Under the pieces are notes generated by a model that saw only the letters and a list, made by a program, of their open reading frames with translations, was not told the DNA's origin and made no database searches. Below, one piece after another: positions 53,157 to 63,881 of a DNA stretch of 64,000 bases (its first letter is position 1; the number at the start of each line of letters is the position of its first letter). Made by a program: the position numbers and the translations under genes. Origin of the DNA: Peronospora farinosa (Eukaryota; Oomycota; Peronosporomycetes; Peronosporales; Peronosporaceae); NCBI GenBank assembly GCA_947646735.1, contig CANTFK010000046.1, positions 1 through 64,000 on the forward strand. The letters run 5' to 3'.

Positions 53157-55870
53157 TCACGCATCCTGACACAAAATTACGGTCAGCCTTGTCAGCAACA
53201 AAACTTGCATCACTCTAGCACTCAAATGTGCGTCCTCTGATGTCGATCCAACACCATTCAGGTGCAACTTCAAGCCCTTTGACATCTTCAAGTATATCAC
53301 GATACGCTTTGCGATCTTCCAATTCTTGGTCGTCGGCTTGTGCGTCTGTCTCGTGGCCTTGTGCACTGCGAAACACTTATCTGGACGTGTGCATCTTGCT
53401 ATCCATATTTGACTTCCCACTAGAGATTAAAACGACTTCGCACTTGATTAACCTTTTCCGCCTCTTGCGGGAAGGAAATCCAGGTCACCTTCGTCATCCA
53501 TGTTGCACTCTTCACCGATTGGACTTCGTACTCCGTTTGCTGGCTCCATCCCGAACTTCTTCAGCAAGTCGATCGTGACCTCTTGATCCAAAACGTATCC
53601 ATTTGAGTCGTCCAATATAATTTGTAGTCCCAAAAACTTGTTTACCACCCCAAGTCCTTTATTGAAAACGAGCTCATCTTAGCAAAAAACCCATCCACAG
53701 CGCTCTGTTTGGTGCCTGTAACCCAGCTGGTCATCGACATAGACACCTACCACTGTGCATGTCTCGCCTTTGTACTTATATTATAGTATAGGCACATATC
53801 CGTCGTGCATTGCTGAAATCCACCTTGGAGTCAAGTAATTTGCTCCACAGTCGCCCAGCCTGTTTAAGTTCATATAATGACTTCGTCAACAGTAGAAAAG
53901 GTCGTTCGATGAATTCGCACCCAGGCTCTTTAGCTCCTACTCATCCACGGTCATCCCCTTTGGTACCTTCATGTAAAAGTCCAGGTGCTCCTCCTTTTCA
54001 AACTTAACGTACGCATTTGGTACGTCACCATGTCTTGCTGGTACATTCCATCGTCTGGAAAGCACCAGGATCAGCTTTACCGCTCCCAAGTCCACGACGG
54101 CCGCGAACGTAAGTGTATAATCCACACCGAAAACTTCTTTATTTCCATAAACAACCAGACGAGCCTTGTATCGATCAATGTCTCCATTGCATCGGTGTTG
54201 GTCTTAAAGACCCACTTGTTGTGTAGGATGGTGCCGTCCAAACGTCATTCGACTTCAAGGCATTCAATTTTTCAGTCACAGCCGTCAGCCACTTCTCGCG
54301 GTGATCGCTCTTGACTGCCTCCCCATAGTGTTTAGGGTATTGTACGATGATTGCATTGACAACATCTTATTGTTCAGCAGGATCTGCAACAAAAGATTTC
54401 TCAGCGTGTTTTCTGCTGATTTTGATCTTGTACCATGTCGCTCTCTTGTCTTTCCGGACCTTCTGCCTTTACGATCCTTAGTGACCCGTTTTTTCACACT
54501 TAATTGTACTTGAACATTCAGCTCACCATCATTGAAAGACTCCTACTGACGGATGCTCTTCTCCAAGTGGAATTTGATATGTCCGTTCTGCTCGTCCGTC
54601 AGTCTTTCAACGTTTCGTAAATATTGAGCTACTACGACCACCTTGTCTTTGGGAATGTACACCTTATACCCCTTCGTCTCGTCACTTTTGCCAATATTTA
54701 TGGCCGTTCGACTGCGCTCTCCAAGTGAATTGTTTTTTTGTTTGAACGTGAACCGTACAGGCAGAACCGAACACCACGATGTCGTTCAACATGGGCACCT
54801 ACTTCGTCAAAAACACTATTGGGGATACATCATCAGGGTTCGACTTGGTTCTGCTCCAGTTGAGGATATAAGACGCATATTCAGCAGCACCCCCCCCCTT
54901 CCCAAAAAGACAGAGGTATGTTCGAGGCGAACAGCATACTTTGTACCAATTTCATGATGGTCCGATGCATCCGTTCATCCTTACCATTACTGGCTTGGTT
55001 TCTGGCTTCGCTCTCTTGACGCGAGATGCCAGTCGCCTTACAAAACACATCCAATGTCTTGTATTCACCATCTCCATCAGTGCGTAGCACGTGGATTTTT
55101 AAACTCACGCTCACAGATCACAAGGAGGTGTTTGAACTTTAGTGCAGCAACATCCTTGGACTTGGCCAAAAACACACGGCAATAGTTTGACCGGTGGTCA
55201 ATAAAATTGACCAGGTAACGGTTGCCAAGACGATCTCGTGGGGTCTTGGACCTTTAAGGTCGAAGCAAATCACGCCACCGATCACATCGATAGGTAAGTT
55301 ATTGTCCGTGTCTTTCTTCGACTGTGTTCCTTTGACTTGCTTTCCTTGAGCGCACGCTAGACAATTCTTGCGTGTCATGTCAGTCAGCCTTATAGATGAA
55401 GCCGGGTAATTGGCCATCTTGATGATAGTATTAAAACATAGATGACCCAAACGGCGATGAGAGTGCATGAATGTACCACTTTGAACATTCGAATCGATTT
55501 CACTTTCAGGCGGGTATAGTACAGCCATTATCGCCTCTTGTGATGAGATCTTTTTACTGGGTCCCCTCACTGCGACAACCAACACATTGTTGTTACTGTC
55601 AACATCCATAACTGGTGCACTTCGACCCCAGAGGTCAACACACGCCTCCTTCCTCGATATTCGAGTACACATCCTTTAGCCTCGAGCTTACCATATGATA
55701 TGATATTTCGCTCGAGATTTGCGACGTACTGAACATCGAGGAGCCGTATGGTGTTTACGATTCCAAATGCGACAACCTCAATGTTGACACTTCCTTGCTT
55801 GGTTACGCGCAGCACACCCCCATCAGTGGCTGCCGTCAAGCATTCAACTTGACATTTCACCGGATTGACC
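53157..55870 (-). pseudogene. Copia element A pol, heavily decayed
   Basis: Minus-strand pieces in the copia order protease-integrase-RT-RNase H: near 55860-55570 the protease-distal region (FGIVNTIRLLDVQYVANLER); 55672-55139 the GAG-pre-integrase (RRLGHLCFNTIIKMANYPAS, KNCLACAQGKQVKG); 55114-54881 the integrase core (TDGDGEYKTLDVFCKATGIS); 54125-53937 the RT start (GDVPNAYVKFEKEEHLDF); 53648-53448 the distal RT (NKFLGLQIILDDSNGYVLDQ); 53420-53157 the tether (WKIAKRIVIYLKMSKGLKLH). Many frameshifts; clearly old. Confidence 0.85.
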
Positions 55871-56036
55871 AGCAGACCTAATTCATTGACTAAATGTCTG
55901 TTGGACCTACTGTCAAGAATTCAATGGTTGTCTTGAAGTCCACCAATATTACCAATCGCAAAGGTAATTTTTTTCTTGGGACTTTCTTCTTCGATTTAGG
56001 GCACCTCGACTTAATGTGCCCTACCTCTCCGCACTT

Positions 56037-56978
56037 TTAACATGTACAGTAGTCACCATCCGGGAAGATATTCTTGACCTTTGCCTTGGCTATGTCTTTT
56101 GGCACCGTTCTTTGTTCAACAACATTCACCAGTAAATTCTTTGCATGGGTGTCGATCTCCGTAGACTGTGCAAATTGTGCCAGCTCTTCAGCCTGGCGTA
56201 AGTGATCGATGCGATGCATGTCCAGCCTGGACAACATTGTCGTACGCATATGCGGGTCCGCATGGTGGACGATGTTGTCAAGCACTAGACTATCCGCACC
56301 TCCGCACGCATCACTCACGGCCATGAGGTACAAAAAATGATCCGTCCAATTTCTGTGCGTTGCCTTCGCTACCGTAAACAGCTTATGATCTGGGCAGGTG
56401 AGATCTTGGTGTTGAAGGTCTGAAGCAACCTTTGCGTGGCATGCTCCAAGATTCGGCTTTCAGACCACCAAGTTTCCACCTACCGACGGTAATACGGCTG
56501 CGCCTTGCCGGCCAGGTGTTGGCCCAGGACCTTAACCTTGATATCGTCCGGCAACGCAAACCGAACGAACGCTTTACAAAACCCACTTGGCGAACAAATT
56601 TGTCCCATTCTAGGAACCCACTAACAAGACCATGATAAAGATCCTTACCATCAAAAGGGTTGTATCGCGAGCTTTCGATGCTGTGCATCCGGCATGCCCG
56701 CAATCTGCATTCCAGGATGAACATATACCCTGTTCGGCATACCCGAACCAGGATAGTAGCCCGCCGGCATCTCCTGCCTGTGGTGTACAGGTCCAGTTTC
56801 CAGACCCATGTTGATATCCGCTTCAATATTTCCGCCGATCGTCCTTTAATATTCACTTGATTGTGACGTCTTGCCCCGATGTACGTCGCTGGCGACACGT
56901 TCGGGGACTTTTTTAGGGGGGGGGGGGTACACTCCAAAGCCTGAAGAGTCATCCCCGCTCCCATTTCCAGGGCCGAAC
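56037..56978 (-). pseudogene. Copia element A gag, 3' portion, interrupted by element B
   Basis: The minus-strand frame from the junction at 56978 reads SALEMGAGMTLQALEC and YNPFDGKDLYHGLVSGFLEW, then to 56333-56037 with ALDIDEIVHH-type helices (HIDHLRQAEELAQFAQSTE) and the start of a zinc knuckle just below 56040. Its beginning lies at 61927-61690 on the other side of the 4.7-kb insertion; the two parts join in frame (SPESILSS then ALEMGAG). A C-run at 56919 may add a frameshift. Confidence 0.7.
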
Positions 56979-57316
56979 TGTTGATGGCATGACACTGGTG
57001 TGACAAGAAGACCGCAAGAGACCGGGGGGAGCGAAGAGGCTTGAGGAGCGGAGCAGAGAACACTTGCTCAGCAGAAGGAGGATTCGAAAGTGATTGATTC
57101 ATAGGTCTTAACTCTGCCAGTCCTAGACTGCATCCAATCACATGGTGCATCTAATCAACCTGATTTACACGCGTCCAATCATCCTACGCGTCTAATCAAC
57201 TCTAAGTAATTACCGTAAAAACTACGTCGTAAATACTAAGCTGAATATGCGATTCGGATTGGACCGGTCACGTTTACCCAACCTTTGGTGAAACCGATGA
57301 CCATTAACAGGCCCCC

Positions 57317-58839
57317 TCAATACGAACACGCATGAATCCCGAGAGCCGCCTTCATCTCCTTGTGGCGTGGCCCGTGAAGTCCCTTCGTCATGATGTCCGC
57401 TAACATCACCGCAGTTTCGCAGTACTTGAGTTTCACTTCACCGCGCTTGACCTCATCACGGATGTGATGGTACTTGATGTCAATGTGCTTGGCGCGGCCA
57501 TGGTTGACCGGGTTCTTCGTCATCTTAATACACGACTGATTATCTTCATGGATCATGAGCTCCGGTCCTTCCTCGTTGGCAGCCATCATGATCTCACAAA
57601 GCAGACGATAAATCTGCTTGCCCTCTTGAATCGCCAAGCTGAGTGCGATGTATTCAGCTTTACTCGTGGATAACGAAACACTTGGTTGTTTCGTGCTGCT
57701 CCACCTCACTGGCGCACTAAGTAGCATGAATGTGTACCCCGAAATTGACTTGCGGTCGACAAGATCACCATCCCAGTCCGCATCTGAATATCCACGGAAG
57801 TCGATCTTGCTGTTTGGCTTGTAGCAAATCCCATGCGTCTTGGTGCCTTGCAGGTATCGTAGGATACGCTTGACTGCAACCCAGTGTTCTTCTTGGGAAT
57901 TCTCCATGAATCGCGACACATAGCCCACAGTGAACGCAATGTCCGGGCGCGTTGCAGTGGTCAGGTGCATCAACGCCCCAACAGCTTCGCGAAAAGGAGC
58001 ATCTACCTTGATGGCTGCATCACTTGAAACAAGTCGAGAGCTCATGTCGACTGGGCTTGCCACTGCCTTGCACTCATCCATGCCAAAACGCTTGAGTATG
58101 TCATTGACATACCGACGCTGACATAGTGTCACGCTTCCATCTGCGCCATCCAAAAGCTCGATCGCAAGCACAAATGCACACTTGCCGCTGTCAGTCATCT
58201 CGAATCGTGTCTTCAGGTCGGTCTTGGTGCGTGCAATTAGCTCGCATGAGCTACCGGTGATCAACACGTCATCCACATACACCAGTAGCAGCACGCATTG
58301 TCCTTCTACAATCCTTATGTAGAGACACGGGTCGAGGCTTGATGCTTGGAATCCAATAGCACACACGAATTCGTCAAAGGTTTCGTTCCATACGCGTGAA
58401 GCTTGCTTTAGTCCGTAGATTGCCTTCACCAATTCCAGACAATCGAAGGAGCCCTCCAATTCTACGCCTTCAGGGATGACGCAGAACACTTTTTCCTTCA
58501 TTACACCGTACAGGAAGGCCGTCACCACGTCAAGTTGGTCGATGGTCCATCCGAAATATTTGGCGACTGCAATTATCACGCGCAGCGTCACTTACTTGAC
58601 CACGGGCGAGAGCGTTTCTGTGTAGTCGATCCCGTACCATTGCTTGAAACCTTTTGCCACAAGACGCGCCTTGTACTTGTCAATTGATCCGTCCGCTTTG
58701 TGCTTAATCTTGAAGACTCACTTCGTGCCAATGGCGCGATGTCCCTTAGGCAGCTTGGCTGCGCGGAACACTCCACGAAGTCGCATCGACTCAAGTTCCG
58801 CTTGGATGGCTTCACGCCAATGCAATTGATCAGGACCAT
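57317..58839 (-). pseudogene. Copia element B reverse transcriptase and RNase H
   Basis: The frame 58591-57317 (424 codons) holds LDVVTAFLYGVMKEKVFCVI, YGLKQASRVWNE, the catalytic VYVDDVLITGS, MDECKAVASPVDMSSRL, a full RNase H (DADWDGDLVDRKSISGYTFM, EYIALSLAIQEGKQIYRLL) and the end LADIMTKGL, matching intact copia pol. Just upstream, 58839-58592, comes the RT entry ([20 protein letters not shown]) with two stops: a TGA where GTKWVF has Trp, and a TAA after SPVVK. So RT is not translatable in one piece. Confidence 0.9.
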
Positions 58840-58979
58840 TTACCGCAGCTTCAAAAGTCGATGACTCGAATAAGTTCACTGCTGTTTCGATAGCGTTTGC
58901 ACTCGCACGCCAACATACCGGCGGAGTCGATGCATCGTCATTCTTCGTTTCTTCCTCTTCTTCTTGGTGAGCCTTGTGG

Positions 58980-60794
58980 TTATCTGGCGCACTCGATTCT
59001 TCTAGTCCAGGCCGTTGACGCACGGCGCGTGGGTGGATCTGGTACTTCTTCATCATTGGGACGACTCTTTCGCTTGCCTGTTTGCTTGTACTGCACTTGA
59101 CCCGGCGCTTCATCATTCAGCTCGAGGGAGTCAAAGTCAAGGTCATCGGCATCTTCGGTGGTTGGCGGCGAAAGTCCATAGGCGGACCCGTCAAAGTTGA
59201 CATCGCGACTGATGACCACCTGCCCCGCCTCAATGTCATAGACGCGATACGCTTTGGATGTCTCTTCGTAGCCCAAGAATATCCCAGTGCGAGCCTTGGG
59301 ATCCCACTTGAGCCGCTTCTCCTTTGGTGTCAGTATGTAAATCTGACAACCGAACACCCGCATGTGCTTGACGCTTGGCTTGAAGTTGTGGACGATCTCG
59401 AACGGAGTCTTTTGCACGACCTTAGGCGACGGCAGACGGTTCTTGACATAGATTGCCGTCATTGCTGCTTCGGCCCAGAAACACTTTTCCAGCTTAGCAT
59501 GGTGGAGCATGCTGCGACCAGTTGTGACGATGGTTTGAATGGCGCGCTCCGCCGTGCCGTTGGTTTGGTGTGCATATGGCACTGTCGTCTGCTGCTCAAT
59601 GCCTTCGTTTTCGTAGAATTCTTGAAGCGAGTTGGTTGCGAACTCGCGGGCTCTGTCGTGTCGGACGCACTTGACCTTTTTGACAAACTGCGCTTGCACC
59701 ATCTTGATGTATCGTGTAATGTAGTTCTCACTTTCCGACTTCATACGTAGACAGAAGCCCTTCATGCATCCACTGGCTCTGTCCACGATCAGCAGTAGAT
59801 ATTTGCTACCACCCAGAGAGTTCATCTCCATGGGTCCGCAGATGTCGACGTGAAGTAGCTCAAAGGTGTCGTATCTGCGCTTGTCTTGGTTGCTTGGGAA
59901 TGGTTTTTGGACCATTTTCCCTTGTTGGCATCCTCGACATGCGCTCGATCCACTTGACTTGAGAGGTACCTTCACGTCCTTGATCATGTTTGTGGCCACC
60001 ATTTTGCGAAGCACATCAGCTGGAGCGTGTCCCATCCGCGCATGTAAGTCGACACCGTTGTTTCCGCTTGTTGTCGTATTGGCCGATCGATGCGCTGTGT
60101 AAAGCCAGTAAAGGCCATCCACAAGATCTGCTGTTGCCACCACTTGTTGCGATCCTTTGCGAGCGACAAACATCTTGGTCCCGTCGAACACCACTTGAAA
60201 CTTGCCGTGCTTGTTGATCTGAGGTACCGAAAGCAGATTCTTGCTCATGCTTGGTACGTAAAGCACGTTCTTGATCTCGATTTCGCACTCTTCACCATCG
60301 GGCAGAACCACCTTTTCAAAGATAGATCCGACACCCTTGATGGCCACTTTGTTGCCATCTGCCACCAAGATTTCACCGTCATTGCGCTTGTTCAGTCTCG
60401 CAAACTTGGTCTTGTCGTGGCATATGTGGTGTGTTGCACCACTATCGACGGCCCACATTTCGGACACGTCCTTCTCCGCTGAGAGTTCACACTCCAACGA
60501 AACTTCAAACGCTACTTGATCGTAGTCGCTGTATTCATCACGATATTGTCCCCACTGGGCATTGTTCACCCCGCGTCCAAGACCATTGCCGCCGCGTCGG
60601 GCTCCTCGACTCTCATTCTTCTGCTTGGTCCAACAGCGATCCACGGTGTGTCCCACCTTCCCACAGTAGGTGCACTTGTATGGCTCGTGTTCAGTGTTGA
60701 AGGCTTTGGCTGATTCTTCAGTCTTGACCATCGTCGCTGTTGTTGTCACCTTCTTTCCTTGGCGCTTGGCGTGCTCATTCGTGAGCACCTTCAC
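58980..60794 (-). pseudogene. Copia element B gag end, protease and integrase
   Basis: 604 codons without a stop: zinc knuckle [14 protein letters not shown], protease [14 protein letters not shown] (D-S-G), pre-integrase [15 protein letters not shown] and CRGCQQGKM, then the integrase core with [24 protein letters not shown] and [12 protein letters not shown] (D, D, E catalytic residues at expected spacing), and [20 protein letters not shown]. It is joined to the gag frame (60775-61347) by a one-base shift near 60790, so either a frameshift mutation or a programmed shift separates them. The frame ends by frameshift near 58980-59116. Confidence 0.9.
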
Positions 60795-61347
60795 CCCTGG
60801 GACGAAGCTCTGCGCTGCTCATTTCCAAGTTCAGAACAACGTTCTCAAAACTCTTAGGGAGACTGAGCAGCAGGCAAATTGCGACGTCCTCGTCCTCCAT
60901 CTTCGCACCGATGCTGCTAAGTTTGGCGGTGATGTTCAGGACCTCATTGCAGTGATGCATGACGTTGGCGCCGTCATCCATCTTCATGCTGAAGAGTTGC
61001 CGCTTAAGGTAGATCCTTCCCGCTTTCTGGGATCCACCGTACAGCACCTTCAGGCGTTGCCACGCAGTCCACGCTTCCTCGCAGTTGTCTACCACGTGGT
61101 GGTAATCCGCACCCATGTGCAACAACATCATTCCAAACGCGATGTTTCTGGTCTTGACGTAGTCGTCCTGCGCCCGAGGGTCCACGAAGGTCGGGGAGCT
61201 ATCCCGGTTGACAGCGTGCCACACTGACTTTGTCAGGAACACGCCACGCATGTATCGACTCCAAGTCGAATAGTTGTCCCCATCGAACTTATCGATGAGG
61301 GCGTTGGAAGATGCGTGGCTGGCAGAGGACATTGCGCTTGGGCTCAT
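60775..61347 (-). CDS. Copia element B gag
   Basis: Start chosen at the ATG at 61347, which lies inside the primer-binding site; an upstream in-frame codon at 61368 is in the LTR. The protein begins [20 protein letters not shown] and has the copia Gag signature [18 protein letters not shown], then [37 protein letters not shown] and [13 protein letters not shown]. It ends at a stop just past 60794, where the next frame (60794-58980) takes over. Confidence 0.85.
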   Translation of the reverse strand: MSPSAMSSASHASSNALIDKFDGDNYSTWSRYMRGVFLTKSVWHAVNRDSSPTFVDPRAQDDYVKTRNIAFGMMLLHMGADYHHVVDNCEEAWTAWQRLKVLYGGSQKAGRIYLKRQLFSMKMDDGANVMHHCNEVLNITAKLSSIGAKMEDEDVAICLLLSLPKSFENVVLNLEMSSAELRPRGEGAHE

Positions 61348-61351
61348 AACC
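61341..61351 (-). promoter_or_regulatory. Primer-binding site of copia B (half-tRNA type)
   Basis: Directly after the 5' LTR the element strand reads GGTTATGAGCCCAAG. Its complement, GGGCTCATAACC, equals the anticodon arm of initiator tRNA-Met as in yeast, not a tRNA 3' end. Drosophila copia and yeast Ty5 prime from such internal half-tRNA sites. The ATG in this site is the gag start. Confidence 0.7.
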
Positions 61352-61689
61352 TGTTGATGGTATGGCACTGGTGTGACGAGAAGACCGCAAGAGACCGGGG
61401 GGAGCGAAGAGGCTTGCGGAGCGGAGCAGAGAACACTTGCTCAGCAGAAGGAGGATTCGAAAGTGATTGATTCATAGGTCTTAACTCTGCCTGTCCTAGA
61501 CTGCATCCAATCACATGGTGCATCTAATCAACCTGATTTTACACGCGTCCAATCATCCTACGCGTCTAATTAACTCTAAGTAATTACCGTAAAAACCTAC
61601 GTCGTAAATACTAAGCTGAATATGCGATTCGGATTGGACCGGTCACGTTTACCCAGCCTTTGGTGAAACCGATGACCATCAACACGAAC

Positions 61690-61927
61690 TTAAAATTGAT
61701 TCCGGTGACCCCTTTTGGCCCTTGCCTGCTTGCTCCTTCTGGGAAACCTCCATCCGATTTGTTTGTTCGGATAGGTTCCCGAGCATAGCCAGCACCTGAT
61801 CCATCGCCCCCACAGACGCTGTCGACTTTTTTTTCAAATGGTTGTTATCGGTCTTGTTAGGACCGTCGGTTTTCACGACGGGTCCAGCTTGAGCAGTTGC
61901 CCCGGCTTCGCGCACGCTTAGGCTCAT
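61690..61927 (-). pseudogene. Copia element A gag, N-terminal part
   Basis: Begins MSLSVREAGATAQAGPVVKT at the ATG at 61927, continues VGAMDQVLAMLGNLSEQTNR, and ends SPESILSS at the junction with element B. Its start codon lies in the same GGTTATGAGCC primer-site sequence as in B. The rest of the gene resumes at 56978. Confidence 0.75.
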
Positions 61928-61931
61928 AACC

Positions 61932-62380
61932 TGTTAGAAAAGGAACGATGCACTTCTGCAAAAGTAGATAGAAGTAAAAGTAAAATATATTTAGCATTGG
62001 TACCAGGTTGCTTTACACTACAGCCCGAAGGTCCAGTGTCGCTAGGGCAGCCTAGGACAACCCCAGGTGACCGGTTGACTTTCGTTTGTTAATACTACAA
62101 CATGCACTCCAGCAACTTGACCATGTACTTGTCGGATGGTACTGATCTTACCTGCTCATCTCGTACCACATTACAGCCGTATCGCCCTGTCTTAACTGTC
62201 AAGTTGTTTCTTGGTCGTCCCATTTATAAATTGTTGCCCTTTCTCTCCCTGCCCCATCTGCACGATCCTCTCCTCGTGGTCTCACATGCCAAACTGTCAG
62301 ACAGCCAATCAGACAGGTGACACCGTCCTACGGTATAACACTTGAATCTTGAAACTTGAGATACCCGATGGTTTCTAACT
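61932..62380 (-). repeat. 5' LTR of copia element A, with a 79-bp insertion
   Basis: Homologous to 51407-51759, but after TTTAGCATT it has about 79 extra bases (GGTACCAGG...GACCGGTTG) that resemble 48390-48470 in the chromovirus-type LTR K (shared CTAGGGCAGC and CCCAGGTGACCGG). The right end reads TTTCTAACT. The LTR A pair therefore has diverged partly by acquisition of chromovirus LTR sequence. Confidence 0.8.
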
Positions 62381-62586
62381 CAACTTGCATTTCCCACTGC
62401 AAGGCCATCCTCGCGTATCATTACGACGCCCATACCAACACAAATGATCGTATATCATCACCTCAGTTCACACATCGCTTAACATAGTTCTTTGGCGGTT
62501 GTACCAATGTCGGCCACGGCGTGTTTTTCTCTCGGTTGTTGTTATATAATTAATTTGTCGCGTCGGACTTCTTCAAACTTAAATTC

Positions 62587-63270
62587 CTAATTTCTTATTA
62601 TCCACTGTTTAGTTTCTAGTATTCGCCAGGTTGCATACCTTGGAGCTTCGTGACTGATAACTAGTCGACAAGTCTTGCGGACCTAATGCTCAATCGTGTC
62701 AGCATCCTAAGAGAAATGAGTTTACAGCAAATGCCATTATTCTCAGCATACCCGCAAGCTTTTTCAAGCACTCTCAATTGTGCACCCTATCCGACAACTG
62801 TGACATCGGTACCTAGCCGCATAATCTTGGCCAGAACAGCCGATGTTGTCGAGATATCATTTCCGCCACTTGGCCTAAGAACACTCTTGGGGTGTTTTGT
62901 TCGCATTGCTGTGCTTCAGATGGCGTGAAACATTCAAACAGAGGAGACACTCGAGACCAAATTCTGCACACTCTCCCACTGGCACCTACCGCACATCGAA
63001 GTGTTCGGTACCCAAACTAGCCAGCATCTGGTTTAGTTGCACTAAAGTTCTCACAAGCTGCTCACCTTAGCGACTCATGCCCGATAGAATAAGTGCCTTA
63101 GGCTCCAACAAGAGAACTGCATTCGGGTTCCGAATCGATGCCAATAACAACCCTTTTGCTGTCACGAGGCATGACAACTTAAGCCCTGGTGTATGTGCAG
63201 GTACGCTTCAGGTGACTGTGAGTGACAAAGGCCCCCATGCCCCAAAACAGCTCCATAATTTGTACTGTAA
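62587..63270 (-). pseudogene. Branched-chain 2-oxoacid dehydrogenase E1-beta pseudogene
   Basis: Minus-strand frames, read with several shifts, give the distal part of BCKDH E1-beta (mitochondrial branched-chain amino acid breakdown): GAVLGHGGLCHSQSPEAYLH, TPGLKL, AKGLLLASIRNPNAVLLLEP, then MRLGTDVTVVG, a TAG where Tyr or Trp is expected, GAQLRVLEKACGYAENNGIC, RLVD, a stop, and LISHEAP. This order matches the transketolase-like central and C-terminal domains of the family. At least three frameshifts and two stops make it non-functional. The N-terminal half is not found, and the C-terminal end runs into unrelated sequence. Confidence 0.75.
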
Positions 63271-63690
63271 CGGGGTGAGTCTGTTACATAATATTGACAC
63301 TTCACAGAAGTACAGTACAATGATACGTAGTTGACTAAATATAAACTTGATTTAAAATAAACTTTCAACATTCGTAAAAAAAGCAGAATATAGTTGCAAA
63401 AATAGCGAATTTAAACAGAAAATTATGGCCAACTTTATTTCGCTAAAACTTACCAAAATCATACCATAGTTAACCCTAATATACAGCATACATATCCGAT
63501 TCGAAAGGTTACTGACGTATACAGAAGAACCTGTCCAAATAAATATTGTAAGGACGCCGACATTTAAACAATTTATAGCACTAATTATTTCAGACAGGTA
63601 TCAAACATTTGCTAGTCGCCGCACAGGATCGATGCAATCAGTTAATTTATCAAGGTTATTATAATAAAGAAGGTTTAATTTAAACAGGTC
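63271..63690. other. No gene seen
   Basis: AT-rich sequence between the E1-beta remnant and the palindrome cluster. Confidence 0.5.
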
Positions 63691-63697
63691 TAACTGT

Positions 63698-63800
63698 ACC
63701 ATGGTATCTTTCAGCCATGAAAGATACCATAATATATCTTTCGTATACATGTACGAAGCCTTGAAAGATACCATGGTATATCTTTCGTATACCATGCATC
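63698..63800. repeat. Cluster of palindromes built on GGTATCTTTC
   Basis: TGGTATCTTTCA (63702-63713) and TGAAAGATACCA (63718-63729) form a 12-bp stem with a 4-base loop. The same words recur as TGAAAGATACCATGG at about 63762 and TATCTTTCGTATACC at about 63779, so several alternative hairpins are possible. It lies just upstream of the second catalase copy. Confidence 0.8.
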
Positions 63801-63881
63801 CTTCTAAGGTTTCGATCAAAGCAGAAATCAAGCGCTCATTCTTGATTTTACCAGCCACGACCCACATCTGATCATCCACCC

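Larger units (their letters stand above)
56974..61689 (-). mobile_element. Copia element B, full length, with CGAAC target duplication
   Basis: The element spans 56979-61684 with LTRs 56979-57309 and 61352-61684 (331 and 333 bases, about eight substitutions and two single-base indels between them). It is flanked by CGAAC at 56974-56978 and again at 61685-61689, a 5-bp target duplication. Orientation is minus: the 5' LTR is on the right. It is inserted in the gag gene of copia element A. LTR similarity of roughly 97% suggests a fairly recent insertion. Confidence 0.95.
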
